The translations under genes were made by a program, and so were the position numbers. From Farysia itapuensis (taxonomy: Eukaryota > Basidiomycota > Ustilaginomycetes > Ustilaginales > Ustilaginaceae): 64,000 nt of DNA. The notes below the pieces were generated by a model. It worked only from the letters and a program-made list of their open reading frames with translations, was not told the origin of the DNA and made no database searches. The stretch covers positions 1-64,000 of the forward strand of contig JALBYC010000033.1 of assembly GCA_023212645.1 (NCBI GenBank), read 5' to 3'. Numbering within the stretch: position 1 is the stretch's first letter; every line of letters begins with the position of its first letter. Shown in pieces: positions 17,457 to 27,432 of the stretch.

Positions 17457-18437
17457 CTAATGCGTAGTGCCACAACTGTCTTCGATCTCTTGGTCTTGTT
17501 TGTCAAGACGCTTCATGGTGGCGGCAAGGATGCGCTGCCGTCTCTCTTCTATTGCGGAAGCGGACATGTCGTCTGCGCCAGCTGGTTGGTAGAATTCACC
17601 GTCAACGAGGGTGTGACGTCCGTGACGTTGAGCGGCTTCGAATGCCTCGATCTGGGCATTGAGCTTGGAGTTGAGAATCTTGAACTCGGGCGGATGGTCA
17701 TTGACCTTGTTGTGGGCGAGCTCGTGCACTAGTACTCGACGGGCTGTCTTGTAGTCACGGAAGCCCTCTGCATCGTCGGTTCGAATGCGGATGGAGATTC
17801 TCTGACCCATGTTTTCGTTGAGTCCGAGCAGTTCAGGATGTTCCCACGGTAGCAGTTCGGTCAGTGTTCCGATTTTAAAGTCGTGAAGTGCACAGATGTG
17901 CAGAATGCCTGCGTCTGTGGATAAGCGGGTGAGATAGTCTAGTACCTTGGCGTGCAGTGGAGAAGAAGGGGGCGTGGTGGCGTGCGCCTCGAGTTTGCCA
18001 AAGGGAGAGACAGACGGCGTGGCTGTATTGCGTGCACGGGTGCTTTTGAGTAGACTGGGATGGTACTGTCGAGGCAGATTGCTCTTGTGCATCGCCTCTT
18101 CTTTAGCATGCAGACTCTCCACCTCGCTGCTGAATGGGCCAACTACAGTGATCTTGATACCCTGTCGCATAAGCCCGACTTGATCCAATGTGCGATCATC
18201 ATCACGATTGAGATCCGCTGCACCCATACTTCTTGGGATGAGCAGCTTCTGCTTGTCAGTCGGAACCCTTGTTGCCTGCTCAATCGCCTCTCGAAGTTCA
18301 GCCAAGGTGGTTGATGGCGGAAGTGGACCGAGCTGATGCTCTTGCTTGCGATGCACCACTGTCAGCTGCACAGAGGAGCCTGAAGACCAGGTCATGTTGA
18401 CTGTATCGCCGGGCATCTGCGCCACCTCGGCCGTCAT
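17457..18437 (-). CDS. Ubiquitin-like/WLM-domain metalloprotease (Wss1 family)
   Basis: A 326-residue protein. Residues ~15-90 form a ubiquitin-like domain (VQLTVVHRKQEHQLGPLPPSTTLAELREAI... KLLIPRSMGAADLN... ITVVGP). The C-terminal WLM domain has the zinc-protease signature HELAHNKVNDHPPEF, that is HExxH with a third His. WLM proteases of the Wss1/SPRTN group remove DNA-protein crosslinks and SUMO/ubiquitin-modified proteins. A fused N-terminal UBL matches the fission yeast ubiquitin/metalloprotease fusion proteins rather than Wss1 itself, whose SUMO-binding motifs are C-terminal. The start is the first ATG (18437); a GTG-initiated frame up to 18605 is rejected. Divergent from the acyl-CoA dehydrogenase gene. 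Confidence 0.9.
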   Translation of the reverse strand: MTAEVAQMPGDTVNMTWSSGSSVQLTVVHRKQEHQLGPLPPSTTLAELREAIEQATRVPTDKQKLLIPRSMGAADLNRDDDRTLDQVGLMRQGIKITVVGPFSSEVESLHAKEEAMHKSNLPRQYHPSLLKSTRARNTATPSVSPFGKLEAHATTPPSSPLHAKVLDYLTRLSTDAGILHICALHDFKIGTLTELLPWEHPELLGLNENMGQRISIRIRTDDAEGFRDYKTARRVLVHELAHNKVNDHPPEFKILNSKLNAQIEAFEAAQRHGRHTLVDGEFYQPAGADDMSASAIEERRQRILAATMKRLDKQDQEIEDSCGTTH

Positions 18438-18788
18438 GGTTGTTGCCCTGCAAGGCGCAGCAGTGAACCGGACATAAAACACTGAAAGGCGCTTAGGTGT
18501 CGTCTCGGTGCTTGTGGAGGACACTTCTCGGGCGAGAAGATGTATGGTCGGATAAACCTGTCCGCCAAGTCGGATCACGGTGTTCAAGCCCGCGCGCTTG
18601 GGCACATTGATTTGAATTTGGCTTGTAATTGTGATTCTGGCTTAGCAACGCTTTGACCTTGCCGGGTGGGCCGGCTTGGATAACCGACCCGGGGGAGGCT
18701 CTTGGTTCTCTTCCTCAAATACGCCAGGAAAAGCTACAAACCCCACGCTTCCCCACACTCAGTACCTTTCCCCATTTTTGCCCAAATC
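18438..18788. promoter_or_regulatory. Divergent promoter between the WLM protease and acyl-CoA dehydrogenase genes
   Basis: A 351-bp interval without a convincing gene. It contains in-frame, non-ATG extensions of both flanking genes, which I read as leader sequence. No strong TATA box or known operator stands out. Confidence 0.4.
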
Positions 18789-20174
18789 ATGTCGGTCCTT
18801 CCTGCTAGTCTCAACGGCGAAGAGCTGATTCGCACGTATGTCTCACCCGGAACATGGGCCTTTGTCGAGGACAAGTTTTCGGCATTTGCCAAAGAGACGC
18901 TCGTCAAGGTGATTCGCTTCATTGTCAACGACTGCCTGCCGGCCGAGGCGCTGTACCACGCCCAGATCTCGACGGACCCCAGTACACGTTGGAAGATTGT
19001 TCCCGAAGTGGTGGAGCAGCTCAAGAAAAAGGCAAAGTCGCAGGGACTGTGGAACTTGTTCTTGTCCAAGAAGCACTACCCCGATGTTGGGTCGCCGCTG
19101 ACCAATCTTGAGTATGCGGTGATTGCCGAGATGACAGGTCGATGCTCCCACTTTGCTTCGGAATCGCTCAACTGTGCTGCACCCGACACGGGCAACATGG
19201 AGGTGCTGGCCAAGTACGGCAACCAGCAGCAAAAGGACCAGTGGCTCAAGCCGCTGCTGGCTGGTGAGACCCGTTCGGCATTCGCCATGACGGAGCGATT
19301 CGTCGCCTCTTCGGACGCCACCAACATTCGAACCTCGATTCGACAGGAGGGCAACGAGATCGTGATTAACGGACACAAGTGGTGGATCTCTGGCGCTGGT
19401 GATCCTCGATGTGCACTGCACATTGTCATGGGCAAGTCGGACCCGGAGAACAGCAACTCACACAAGCAACAGAGTATCGTCATTGTGCCTGCCAACGCAC
19501 CCGGAGTCAAGATCATCCGACCCATGCAGGTCTTTGGCTACGACGATGCACCCGAAGGTCACTGCGAGATTATCTACGACAATGTCCGTGTACCGCTGGC
19601 CAACCTGGTCCTTGGCTGGGGTCGCGGATTTGAGATCATTCAGGGTCGATTGGGACCCGGACGTATTCACCACTGCATGCGTACGCTGGGTACGGCAGAG
19701 CGTGCGTTGGAGCTGATGCTCATCCGTGCCACCGATACGCGCAAGAAGGCGTTTGGCAAGATGCTCTCGGAGCACGGCGTGATTGTGCAGAACATTGCCT
19801 GGTCGCGCATCAAGATCGAACAGGCGCGACTTCTGGTCCTGTCTGCTGCCAACATGATTGACAAGACCAACGCCAAGGGTGCACTGCGCGAGATTGCCAT
19901 GAGCAAGGTGGCGGTGGTCAACTCGGCACTTGAAGTGGTCGACATGGCCATGCAGGCTCACGGCGCCGAAGGTATCTGCCAAGACACTCCGCTCGCCAGC
20001 TCCTACGCCCAGCTGCGAACGCTGCGATACGCCGACGGTCCAGACGAGGTGCATCTGCAGCAACTCGGCAAGCTCGAACTGCGAAAGGCCCCCGCCCTCT
20101 GGGAGATCTACAACAAGAACAAGGCCACTTCCGAGGCCCTGCTCTCCAAGAACGGCCTCAAGTCTCACCTCTAG
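18789..20174 (+). CDS. Acyl-CoA dehydrogenase, ACAD10/ACAD11 type
   Basis: A 461-residue flavoenzyme. The ACAD fold is recognised from AMTERFVASSDATNIRTSI (FAD/substrate loop), GHKWWISGAGDPRC, the central VPLANLVLGWGRGFEIIQGRLGPGRIHHCMRTLG and the C-terminal LRYADGPDEVH. In ordinary ACADs the catalytic base near this last motif is Glu; ACAD10/11 proteins carry Asp in an ADGPDEVH context, as here. Mammalian ACAD11 joins this domain to an aminoglycoside-phosphotransferase-like kinase and acts on 4-hydroxyacyl-CoAs. The matching kinase is a separate gene here (29334-30548). A C-terminal SHL resembles a weak PTS1, so peroxisomal location is possible. The start is the ATG at 18789, not the upstream TTG. 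Confidence 0.92.
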   Translation: MSVLPASLNGEELIRTYVSPGTWAFVEDKFSAFAKETLVKVIRFIVNDCLPAEALYHAQISTDPSTRWKIVPEVVEQLKKKAKSQGLWNLFLSKKHYPDVGSPLTNLEYAVIAEMTGRCSHFASESLNCAAPDTGNMEVLAKYGNQQQKDQWLKPLLAGETRSAFAMTERFVASSDATNIRTSIRQEGNEIVINGHKWWISGAGDPRCALHIVMGKSDPENSNSHKQQSIVIVPANAPGVKIIRPMQVFGYDDAPEGHCEIIYDNVRVPLANLVLGWGRGFEIIQGRLGPGRIHHCMRTLGTAERALELMLIRATDTRKKAFGKMLSEHGVIVQNIAWSRIKIEQARLLVLSAANMIDKTNAKGALREIAMSKVAVVNSALEVVDMAMQAHGAEGICQDTPLASSYAQLRTLRYADGPDEVHLQQLGKLELRKAPALWEIYNKNKATSEALLSKNGLKSHL

Positions 20175-20374
20175 GCACTCCACCCTCTCGCTCTTACACC
20201 CACACACATCTTATTTATGAAGTACACAGTTGCAGCAATGAAGCAAACGTTTTGGCAGCGGGGAAAATCTGGAAAATTGACGGGGGTTTGAGTGTTAGAG
20301 CAGTTGAAAGCGTAAAAGCGGCGTTTCCGGTACTAATTGAGCCACCAACTTCATTGTGGAGTCATCAATTGACC

Positions 20375-22015
20375 ATGATGTCGTCGTCGTCGTCGTCCTC
20401 GCGAGAGGTATATCAAAACTCGCCGGGGTTGGAGCGAGAGCCCGAGGCAGAGGTTGTGCTTCAGTCGAGAGCGCAAGATCGGGCGCAGACGCTGGATGTC
20501 GAGGCAGCTACAGGCAATGTTGCCGCTTTTGCCAATACCAGTGGCGAGGCGAGTGGGAGTGCCACTCCGTTCGAATCGTATACCAACAAGCTAAGGCGTG
20601 CACTCACGGGGCAAGACACAATACCACCGCCGCAAGAAGGCAGCGGTGGTGGTGGCGGCAGCAGCAGTAGTGCCAGCAGTGTTTCGGAACAGAGATCTCG
20701 GAGTAGAAAGTGGCTCTACCTGGCTGGACGCGGGAGACGGCGCTCTGCCAGTGCTCGTCCCAAAAAGACCTCGTCCTCTTCCCCCGCCACAAGCGAGCGT
20801 ACACGAGTACAGACGGAACCCATCCAGGTGACGGACAAGGATGGCAAGCCGATGCGTCGACAGGGCTTACGTCAGCGTATTCTGCACCTGACCCCTTCGT
20901 GGTTCTCGGTGACGATGGGCACGGGTGTAGTCGCCTCCCTGATCTATCTATTACCGTGGCAGTCGCTTCGCAGTGGTCTGCGCTGGGTGGCCCTCGTCTT
21001 TTTGCTCGGCGATATCGTCATATTTGTCCTCTTCTTTACCGCTTTCGTCTCACGGTACATTATGTATCCGCAAGTGTTCAAGCTGACCGTGACGCATCCG
21101 CAGCAGTCCATGTTTCTCGGCACGATCCCCATGGGTCTTGTCACCATTATTAGCGGTACGGCGCTACTCGGCACAAACTCGTTCGGTCTCGGGCTTGGCT
21201 TTACGCTCGCCGCTTCGGGGCTGTGGTGGGCGTCGTGCGTCATGAGTCTCATGACGGCCATCGGTATCCCGTTCAGCATGATGACCTACCAGAAACACTA
21301 CTTTGAAGGCATCACTGCTTCGCTGCTCCTGCCGATCGTGCCTCCCATTACGGTGGCAGCATCGGGCGCTGTTCTTTCTGAAACTCTCATGTATCGATAC
21401 CCGACGTACGCGTTCACCATTATGACGGCCAGCTACATGATTCTCGGCATCGGTTTGCCTCTGGCGATGCTCATCCTCGTGCTCTACTTCCAGCGTCTGC
21501 TCCTCTTCAAGAGTCCACCGCGCGACGTCATCATCTCGGTGTTCTTGCCACTAGGTCCGTGTGGGCAGGGCGGCGAGGCATTGCTGCATCTGGGCAGGGT
21601 TGCGTTACATCTCTTCCCCACCATCTCGCGCACTGATGGGACTGGTGTGCCGCAGCTGTTCAGCATCGGCCAGGCGCTGTACGGAGCAGGTCTTGTGTCG
21701 GCCATGCTGCTGTTTGGCCTGGGCGTATGGTGGCTGTGCATCGGGCTGTTTACGCTGTTGCGCGAGATGCGACGTGGCAAGCTGGGCTTCAACATGGGCT
21801 GGTGGGGTCTCACCTTTCCCTTTGCCAGTCTGGCTCTGTGCAACGGCCGCCTCGCGCAGGAACTGGACAGCATGACACTCAAAGTAACTTACACCGGCTT
21901 TGTCATCTCCAACCTCCTCCTCTGGCTCTACGTCGCCATCCCCACCATCCGCGGCGCCTATTCCGGCCGCCTGTTCAACGCACCCTGTCTCGCCGACGTT
22001 CCCATCAGCGCATAG
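20375..22015 (+). CDS. TDT-family transporter (SSU1 sulfite pump / MAE1 malate permease type)
   Basis: A 546-residue membrane protein. The first ~170 residues are hydrophilic and Ser/Gly-rich (cytosolic tail, with an RSRSRK/GRRRSAS basic patch). About ten transmembrane helices follow, beginning with HLTPSWFSVTMGTGVVASLIY, the hallmark WF-x3-MGTG motif of the tellurite-resistance/dicarboxylate transporter family. Later helices (IPMGLVTIISGTALL, FGLGVWWLCIGLF, MGWWGLTFPFASLAL) fit fungal SSU1-like proteins. SSU1 exports sulfite and MAE1 imports malate; the sequence alone does not decide. The start is the ATG at 20375; a second ATG follows directly at 20378. Confidence 0.88.
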   Translation: MMSSSSSSSREVYQNSPGLEREPEAEVVLQSRAQDRAQTLDVEAATGNVAAFANTSGEASGSATPFESYTNKLRRALTGQDTIPPPQEGSGGGGGSSSSASSVSEQRSRSRKWLYLAGRGRRRSASARPKKTSSSSPATSERTRVQTEPIQVTDKDGKPMRRQGLRQRILHLTPSWFSVTMGTGVVASLIYLLPWQSLRSGLRWVALVFLLGDIVIFVLFFTAFVSRYIMYPQVFKLTVTHPQQSMFLGTIPMGLVTIISGTALLGTNSFGLGLGFTLAASGLWWASCVMSLMTAIGIPFSMMTYQKHYFEGITASLLLPIVPPITVAASGAVLSETLMYRYPTYAFTIMTASYMILGIGLPLAMLILVLYFQRLLLFKSPPRDVIISVFLPLGPCGQGGEALLHLGRVALHLFPTISRTDGTGVPQLFSIGQALYGAGLVSAMLLFGLGVWWLCIGLFTLLREMRRGKLGFNMGWWGLTFPFASLALCNGRLAQELDSMTLKVTYTGFVISNLLLWLYVAIPTIRGAYSGRLFNAPCLADVPISA

Positions 22016-22124
22016 CATTTTTTTGGTTTCTCACTCACTCTGTCAGATTTAATTGTAACAACATCTGCGCCATCATGTAAGATCGCTGATATTCGAGAAG
22101 ACGCGCGTGGATGGCGCAAGTGAG

Positions 22125-22130
22125 ACGCGT
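22125..22130. promoter_or_regulatory. Possible MCB (ACGCGT) element upstream of MCM7
   Basis: A perfect ACGCGT hexamer lies about 107 bp before the MCM7 ATG, close to ACGCGCG and CGGTCGCG. ACGCGT is the MluI cell-cycle box bound by MBF in yeasts, which drives G1/S genes including replication factors. Use by MBF here is inferred from position and gene function. Confidence 0.4.
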
Positions 22131-22236
22131 CGGTCGCGTAAAGTGCCTGTTTTGGCAGAGAGAGAGCGCGCGCTAGTTTCCTGAATCGAATCGCTCTCTC
22201 TCTGTCTCTCTCTCTTCCACCCCAACCCCCCTCACA

Positions 22237-24717
22237 ATGGCTGCCGCACCCATTCTGCCCACCATCTCGCTCGGCATCGACTACGACGAGGAGCGGCAGA
22301 AGATCACCGACTTTCTCTGTTTCTACAAGGCGCCCTACTCACGTCTGAGTGCATTGCAGGGAGGCAACCCGGCCAATCTCGACGACGACGATGAGGACGA
22401 TGACGAGGATCAGCACGTGGAAAGGGAGCTGAGCGGGGCAGTACGGCGGCTGGATGTCGAACCAAGACGGTCAGATCGAATGGTACCGTTCTACATGCAC
22501 CAGTTGCAAAACATTGCCAACCGTGAACAGGATACACTGCTGATTGACCTCAAGGATGTCGCCGAACACCGCAATACCGAGACCGATAGCGACGGCAAAA
22601 CGCTCGTGGCTGCGATCAAGTACAATGCCAAACGCTATCTCGACCTGTTTTCCGAGTGCGTCGACAAGCTCTTGCCGGTGCCGAACAAGGACATTTCCCA
22701 CAAGGATGACGTTCTGGATGTCATTCGACACCAGCGACAGGAGCGAAACGCTCGAACCATTGAAGCCGCCGAAAACCCAGCGACGGGCGAAGACGATGCG
22801 AGCGACAACGTCTTCCCACCCATCCTGCTGCGTCGCTATACGCTCTACTTTAAGCCGGTCGTGTTCGACGCAGCGGGCGAGGAGCCGTTGGCGGTGCGTG
22901 CGGTGAAAGGCAGTCATTTGGGCAAGTTGATCACGGTGCGTGGGATTGTGACACGCGTGAGCGAAGTCAAGCCCTTTCTGCTGGTGGATGCCTACGCGTG
23001 TGACGTGTGTGGCGCTGAAGTGTTCCAGGAAGTAACCTCGCGTCAGTACATGCCGTTGACGCAGTGCAACTCGCGCAGATGCATGACCAACCAGACCCGT
23101 GGCCCACTCTACCCTCAGGTGCGCGCCAGCAAGTTTGTCCCCTTCCAAGAAATCAAGATGCAAGAAATGGCCGACCAGGTCCCCGTCGGTCACATTCCGC
23201 GCTCCATGACGATCCACGTCTACGGCCCACTGACACGGTCCATGAACCCAGGCGACGTAGTCCACATCGGCGGCATCTTCCTCCCCATGCCGTACTCAGG
23301 CTTCAAAGCCATCCGTGCCGGTCTCCTCACAGATACCTACTTGGACGCGCAACACATTCATCAGCTCAAGAAACAGTACAATGCCATGCAACGCACGCCG
23401 GAGATCGCAGCGCAGATCGCCGAGCTCAAGGACGACCCGGCGCTCTACCAAAAGCTGGCGTCGAGCATTGCGCCGGAAATCTACGGGCACGAAGACGTCA
23501 AGAAATGCCTGCTCCTGCTGCTGGTAGGCGGAGTGAGCAAAGCGGTGGGAGACGGGATGAAGATCCGTGGCGATATCAACGTTTGCCTGATGGGCGATCC
23601 GGGTGTGGCCAAGTCGCAGCTGCTCAAGTATATCAGCAAGGTAGCGCCGCGCGGGATCTACACGACGGGACGCGGCAGTAGTGGTGTGGGTCTGACGGCG
23701 GCGGTGATGCGCGATCCAGTGACGGACGAAATGGTGCTCGAAGGTGGAGCCCTCGTCCTGGCCGACAACGGAATCGCCTGCATCGACGAGTTTGACAAGA
23801 TGGAAGAAAGCGACCGCACAGCGATTCACGAAGTCATGGAGCAACAGACCATCTCGATCTCCAAGGCGGGCATTACCACGACGCTGAATGCGAGGACGAG
23901 TATCCTAGCCGCGGCCAATCCACTGTACGGCCGCTACAATCCGCGCATCTCGCCCGTGGACAACATCAATCTCCCCGCCGCGCTCCTGTCTCGATTCGAC
24001 ATTCTCTACCTCATCCTCGACACACCGACACGCGATGACGACGAACGACTTGCACAGCACGTCACCTACGTGCACATGCACAATCATCACCCTGAGCTCG
24101 AATTCGACGTCATCAGTCCAACGCTCATGCGGCACTACATTGCGCTGGCACGGCAGAAACGTCCCGTCCTCCCCCGCCACGTTTCCGACTACGTCGTTGG
24201 GGCCTACGTCAAACTCCGCTCGCAGTACAAGGAGGACGATGTGGGATCGGCCGAGAACGGTCCAGGCTCGAGCGGCGCAGGGTATATCAGCGCGCGGACG
24301 CTGTTGGGCATCATTCGTCTGTCCCAGGCCCTCGCCCGTCTACGCTTCGACGATACCGTCACAATCTTTGACGTGGATGAGGCACTCCGTCTGCTCGAAG
24401 TCTCGAAATCCTCGATTCTCAACCACCCGGCTTCCGCCGCCCACGCCCGACGGAACGGCGCCAACTCGGACACCATGAGCCAAATCTTCAACATCATCAA
24501 GGACATCGACCGCGCTCACAAACGAAACGACACATCCATGGACCAGGACGACAATGACGGTGGTGAAGACGTAGGTCTCTCCATCGCCTACCTCCGCGAG
24601 CGCATCATTGCATCAGGCTTCTTGGAAGACGACTTCCAGGCGTGTCTGGAAACCTACGCCACTTCCGAACTCAGCATCTGGCAAATCTCCGGCTCGCGTC
24701 TCATCGTCTTTGGCTAA
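22237..24717 (+). CDS. MCM7: Replicative helicase subunit MCM7
   Basis: An 826-residue subunit of the MCM2-7 helicase that unwinds DNA at replication forks. The N-terminal domain contains a zinc finger ([20 protein letters not shown]...CNSRRC), whose EIFQEV-like spacing is typical of MCM7. The AAA+ core has Walker [14 protein letters not shown] (~residue 453), Walker [16 protein letters not shown], sensor-1 [11 protein letters not shown] and the arginine finger in [11 protein letters not shown]. The N-terminus [20 protein letters not shown] matches fungal MCM7. The C-terminal winged-helix region ([27 protein letters not shown]) is present. An acidic insertion ([11 protein letters not shown]) sits near residue 50. 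Single exon. Confidence 0.97.
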   Translation: MAAAPILPTISLGIDYDEERQKITDFLCFYKAPYSRLSALQGGNPANLDDDDEDDDEDQHVERELSGAVRRLDVEPRRSDRMVPFYMHQLQNIANREQDTLLIDLKDVAEHRNTETDSDGKTLVAAIKYNAKRYLDLFSECVDKLLPVPNKDISHKDDVLDVIRHQRQERNARTIEAAENPATGEDDASDNVFPPILLRRYTLYFKPVVFDAAGEEPLAVRAVKGSHLGKLITVRGIVTRVSEVKPFLLVDAYACDVCGAEVFQEVTSRQYMPLTQCNSRRCMTNQTRGPLYPQVRASKFVPFQEIKMQEMADQVPVGHIPRSMTIHVYGPLTRSMNPGDVVHIGGIFLPMPYSGFKAIRAGLLTDTYLDAQHIHQLKKQYNAMQRTPEIAAQIAELKDDPALYQKLASSIAPEIYGHEDVKKCLLLLLVGGVSKAVGDGMKIRGDINVCLMGDPGVAKSQLLKYISKVAPRGIYTTGRGSSGVGLTAAVMRDPVTDEMVLEGGALVLADNGIACIDEFDKMEESDRTAIHEVMEQQTISISKAGITTTLNARTSILAAANPLYGRYNPRISPVDNINLPAALLSRFDILYLILDTPTRDDDERLAQHVTYVHMHNHHPELEFDVISPTLMRHYIALARQKRPVLPRHVSDYVVGAYVKLRSQYKEDDVGSAENGPGSSGAGYISARTLLGIIRLSQALARLRFDDTVTIFDVDEALRLLEVSKSSILNHPASAAHARRNGANSDTMSQIFNIIKDIDRAHKRNDTSMDQDDNDGGEDVGLSIAYLRERIIASGFLEDDFQACLETYATSELSIWQISGSRLIVFG

Positions 24718-24813
24718 AGAGGCCACGCGCACTCTTGTGTATAACTACTTGTTCCATTTGGTCACGATACATGATATAATTTCCGCATGAGGTCTACGTT
24801 TGGATAAGGGGGA

Positions 24814-25386
24814 TCAAAGGTCCTTGGCTTCTCGCTTGAGCTTGCCGAAGCGCGAGTTGCCGTAATTCTGCCACCAGATGCTGGCGTTGAGGTAGGTGGC
24901 ATAGAGCATCCAGCCGACGTAGGGGATGGCGAGGTAGCCAGCGCGCTCGTCGACGTCCTTGACGGTGGCTGCCCAGTATCCAACTGTGCCGGTGAGGGCG
25001 GTAATGTTGACCAGGGCCAGACCCACGTTACCGGCGCCAAAGAAGAGGGGCGACCAGAGGGCATTGAGACCCAATTGAGCCCAGTAGAGCGTCATGGCCT
25101 TTTTGGCCGTGTCGCGTCCCAAGCCGGGAGGAGTGCGGTCAAGAGCCTTGACGGTCAAGTGGGAGGCGTAACCCATGGCGGCGTACAGAGCGGGCCAGAC
25201 GATGCCATAGTAGTTGCTGGGCGGGTTCAGACTGGGCTTCTTGAGCGACTTGTACCACACCGAGTCAGCCGAGTAGTTGGAGTTCTTTGTCGCGAATCCA
25301 TTCAGCAGACCGACACCGATGGGGATGCCAACGGCGAGGATCGGGTTGCGAGGAATATCAATCAGGAGTCCTGGAAGGTTTGACAT
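24814..25386 (-). CDS. TspO/MBR family membrane protein (peripheral benzodiazepine receptor-like)
   Basis: A 190-residue protein with five predicted hydrophobic segments. The signature WYKSLKKPSLNPPSNYYGIVWP (loop 1 to helix 2) matches the TspO motif W(Y/F)xxLxKPxxxPPxxxFxxxWP. Later features such as YWAQLGLNALWSPLFFG and the terminal Leu/Tyr/Asn-rich helix ATYLNASIWWQN fit the family. TspO proteins bind porphyrins, haem and cholesterol-like ligands in the outer mitochondrial or secretory membranes; their function in fungi is poorly defined. The first ATG (25386) is the start. Divergent from the AMMECR1-domain gene across 228 bp. Confidence 0.92.
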   Translation of the reverse strand: MSNLPGLLIDIPRNPILAVGIPIGVGLLNGFATKNSNYSADSVWYKSLKKPSLNPPSNYYGIVWPALYAAMGYASHLTVKALDRTPPGLGRDTAKKAMTLYWAQLGLNALWSPLFFGAGNVGLALVNITALTGTVGYWAATVKDVDERAGYLAIPYVGWMLYATYLNASIWWQNYGNSRFGKLKREAKDL

Positions 25387-25614
25387 GGTTGTTTGGAGAT
25401 GGAGGTTTAATAGCACGCGGTCAACAGGGCTGCGCTATTTATAAGAGGTGCACGAGCCTCGGCGCGCACGACTGCGTCATTTTGACAAATCACGCTTTTT
25501 TTGGCTGTCACTGTGACTTTGTGAGTCTGTGACTGCGCCAAGTCACAAGTGTGAGTGGGCAACGCGCTTCACTCGGACGAGAAGCCAACTCCACATTCCA
25601 CAACCACCACCATC

Positions 25615-26337
25615 ATGCCATCAGCAGTACAGCCCGAGCATTGCCACTACTGCTTCCAGGTCTTGCAGGCCCAGCTGGACGGTCAACAAGAGCCAGAGCA
25701 AGCGCCGTTTGACGACACAGGCGAGTTCCCACTGTTTGTCACCTGGAACATCTGGCCATCGTCTGGCAATCAGCGCGGCACTCCCCGATTGCGAGGTTGC
25801 ATCGGCACGTTCGAGGCCCAGCCGCTGGCATCGGGTCTGGCAGAGTATGCTAGCATTGCTGCCTTTAAAGACCGCCGCTTCTCTCCCATCTCGAGCACCG
25901 AACTGCCGCGTCTACAGTGTGCAGTCTCGCTACTGACTGGCTTTGAAGAGTGTGACGACTATCTGGACTGGGAGATTGGCACGCATGGCATCTACATTCA
26001 TCTGCCCAACCCAGCTCTGGCGCCCGCAGCTTTACTACACGGTGGCAACGACGACACTTCCAGTTCCTCTTCCGGTTCCTCCACCCCTGCCAAACCTACA
26101 CGAGCATCATCATCATCGCGCACATCCTTCCTGACGGCTACTTATCTCCCAGACGTCATGCCTGCTCAGAATTGGACCAAGCAGGAAGCCATAGACAGCG
26201 CTATCCGCAAGGCAGGCTACAACGGCAAGATCACCAACGATCTCCGCCGTGCCCTGCGTGTCCAGCGCTACCGTTCGGAAAAGATAGAACAATCCTACAC
26301 CAATTACCAAGCATGGAAGTCTGCGCAGTCGCAATAG
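25615..26337 (+). CDS. AMMECR1-domain protein
   Basis: A 240-residue protein made almost wholly of the AMMECR1 domain: HCHYCFQVLQAQLDG, PLFVTWN, PRLRGCIGTFEAQPLASGLAEYASIAAFKDRRFSPI, CAVSLLTGFEECDDYLDWEIGTHGI, and the C-terminal LTATYLPDVMPAQNWTKQEAIDSAIRKAGY. LRGCIGTF is the invariant hexapeptide region. A Ser/Thr-rich insertion (~145-170) interrupts the domain. The family is conserved from archaea to humans but its molecular function is not settled. The ATG at 25615 is used; the GTG upstream is rejected. Confidence 0.93.
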   Translation: MPSAVQPEHCHYCFQVLQAQLDGQQEPEQAPFDDTGEFPLFVTWNIWPSSGNQRGTPRLRGCIGTFEAQPLASGLAEYASIAAFKDRRFSPISSTELPRLQCAVSLLTGFEECDDYLDWEIGTHGIYIHLPNPALAPAALLHGGNDDTSSSSSGSSTPAKPTRASSSSRTSFLTATYLPDVMPAQNWTKQEAIDSAIRKAGYNGKITNDLRRALRVQRYRSEKIEQSYTNYQAWKSAQSQ

Positions 26338-26394
26338 CATACAGTCTACTGTTGTTTTTTGCATTTTCCCGCGCGCGCGTGTGCGATATGCGCT

Positions 26395-27120
26395 CTAAGC
26401 CGAGGGGTCTTTGGTGAAGCGAAGGTAGGGCTTGACCGTCTCAAAGCCGGGGAAGAGCTTGTCCGCCTCGGCGCCTTGGACGGAAGGGTGAACAATGACC
26501 TTGTCGCCCTTTTGCCAGTTGACAGGTGTGGTGACACGGTACTTGTCTCCCAGCTGGAGCGAGTCGATGACACGCAGGATCTCGTCAAAGTGACGTCCAG
26601 TGCTGGCCGGGTAGGAAATCTTGAGACGGATCACTTTCTTGGGGTCAATGACAAAGACGTCGCGCACCGTCATGGGCATACCCTTTGCATCTACGTTGGT
26701 GGCGTCCAAGGCATCCAGCATATCATACTCGGTGGCCACCTTGCGGTCCTTGTCGCCAATGATGGGGAAGTTGACCGACGTCTTGCCGACATCGTTGATG
26801 TCCTTGATCCAGGCATCGTGCGAGGCAATGTCATTGGCCGACAGACCAATGACCTTGACGCCACGCTGCTTGAAATCCGCCTCCTTGCGCGCTACCTCGC
26901 CGAGTTCCGTCGTGCACACTGGCGTAAAGTCATCCGGGTGCGAAAAGAGGATCCCCCAAGAGTCACCTAGGTACTCGTGAAAGTTAATGTTGCCACTGTT
27001 GTTTGCATCAATGTTAGCCCCTTGAACTCCACCCGCTAAAGCACTCTTTTCGCAATCTACTTACTGAGTCGTCTCGGCGTTAAAGTTGGGAGCAATCGAT
27101 CCAAGGCGAAGTCCAGGCAT
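26395..27120 (-). CDS. 1-Cys peroxiredoxin (Prx6/Prx1 type)
   Basis: Two exons, 27120-27065 and 26995-26395, joined across a 69-nt GT-AG intron, give 218 residues. Exon 1 starts MPGLRLGSIAPNFNAETT; splicing continues HGNINFHEYLGDSWGILFSHPDDFTPVCTTEL, placing the peroxidatic Cys in the conserved PVCTTE motif. The C-terminal part (VIDPKKVIRLKISYPASTGRHFDEILRVIDSLQL and PVNWQKGDKVIVHPSV) is the Prx6 extension. No resolving Cys of the 2-Cys class is seen. The enzyme reduces hydrogen peroxide and lipid hydroperoxides. No strong mitochondrial presequence is present, so a cytosolic location is likely. Confidence 0.95.
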
Positions 27121-27432
27121 GTTGGGTATGTGAGATATGTGGATGAGAAGGTGTGTAGATCTTCTCGGGATTCTTCTTATGGCCACTTCTTGGTCCGTTC
27201 CTTGCCCCCCGGACTTAGTTACGCCATGACGGCACAAGATGACGTGCTTTTGTCGTGTTAGAGCAAAACAGCATTGCTTACATAATCTGGGAGGGGTGGA
27301 CAAAGGTTGCCGCTCGGCTGTCAGAAATAGCCGCCCCGCACGAACCGCACGCGCGTTCCACTTTCCACACGCAAAAGAAGATAGCAACGCCGGTAACCAC
27401 TTTACCACCATCTACTTTGCATCACGACAATC
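27121..27432. promoter_or_regulatory. Divergent promoter between the peroxiredoxin and HFD1 genes
   Basis: A 312-bp non-coding interval serving two genes whose products both deal with lipid oxidation products (hydroperoxides and aldehydes). No clear TATA box or Yap1-type TTACTAA site was seen; an oxidative-stress link would be inference only. Confidence 0.4.
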
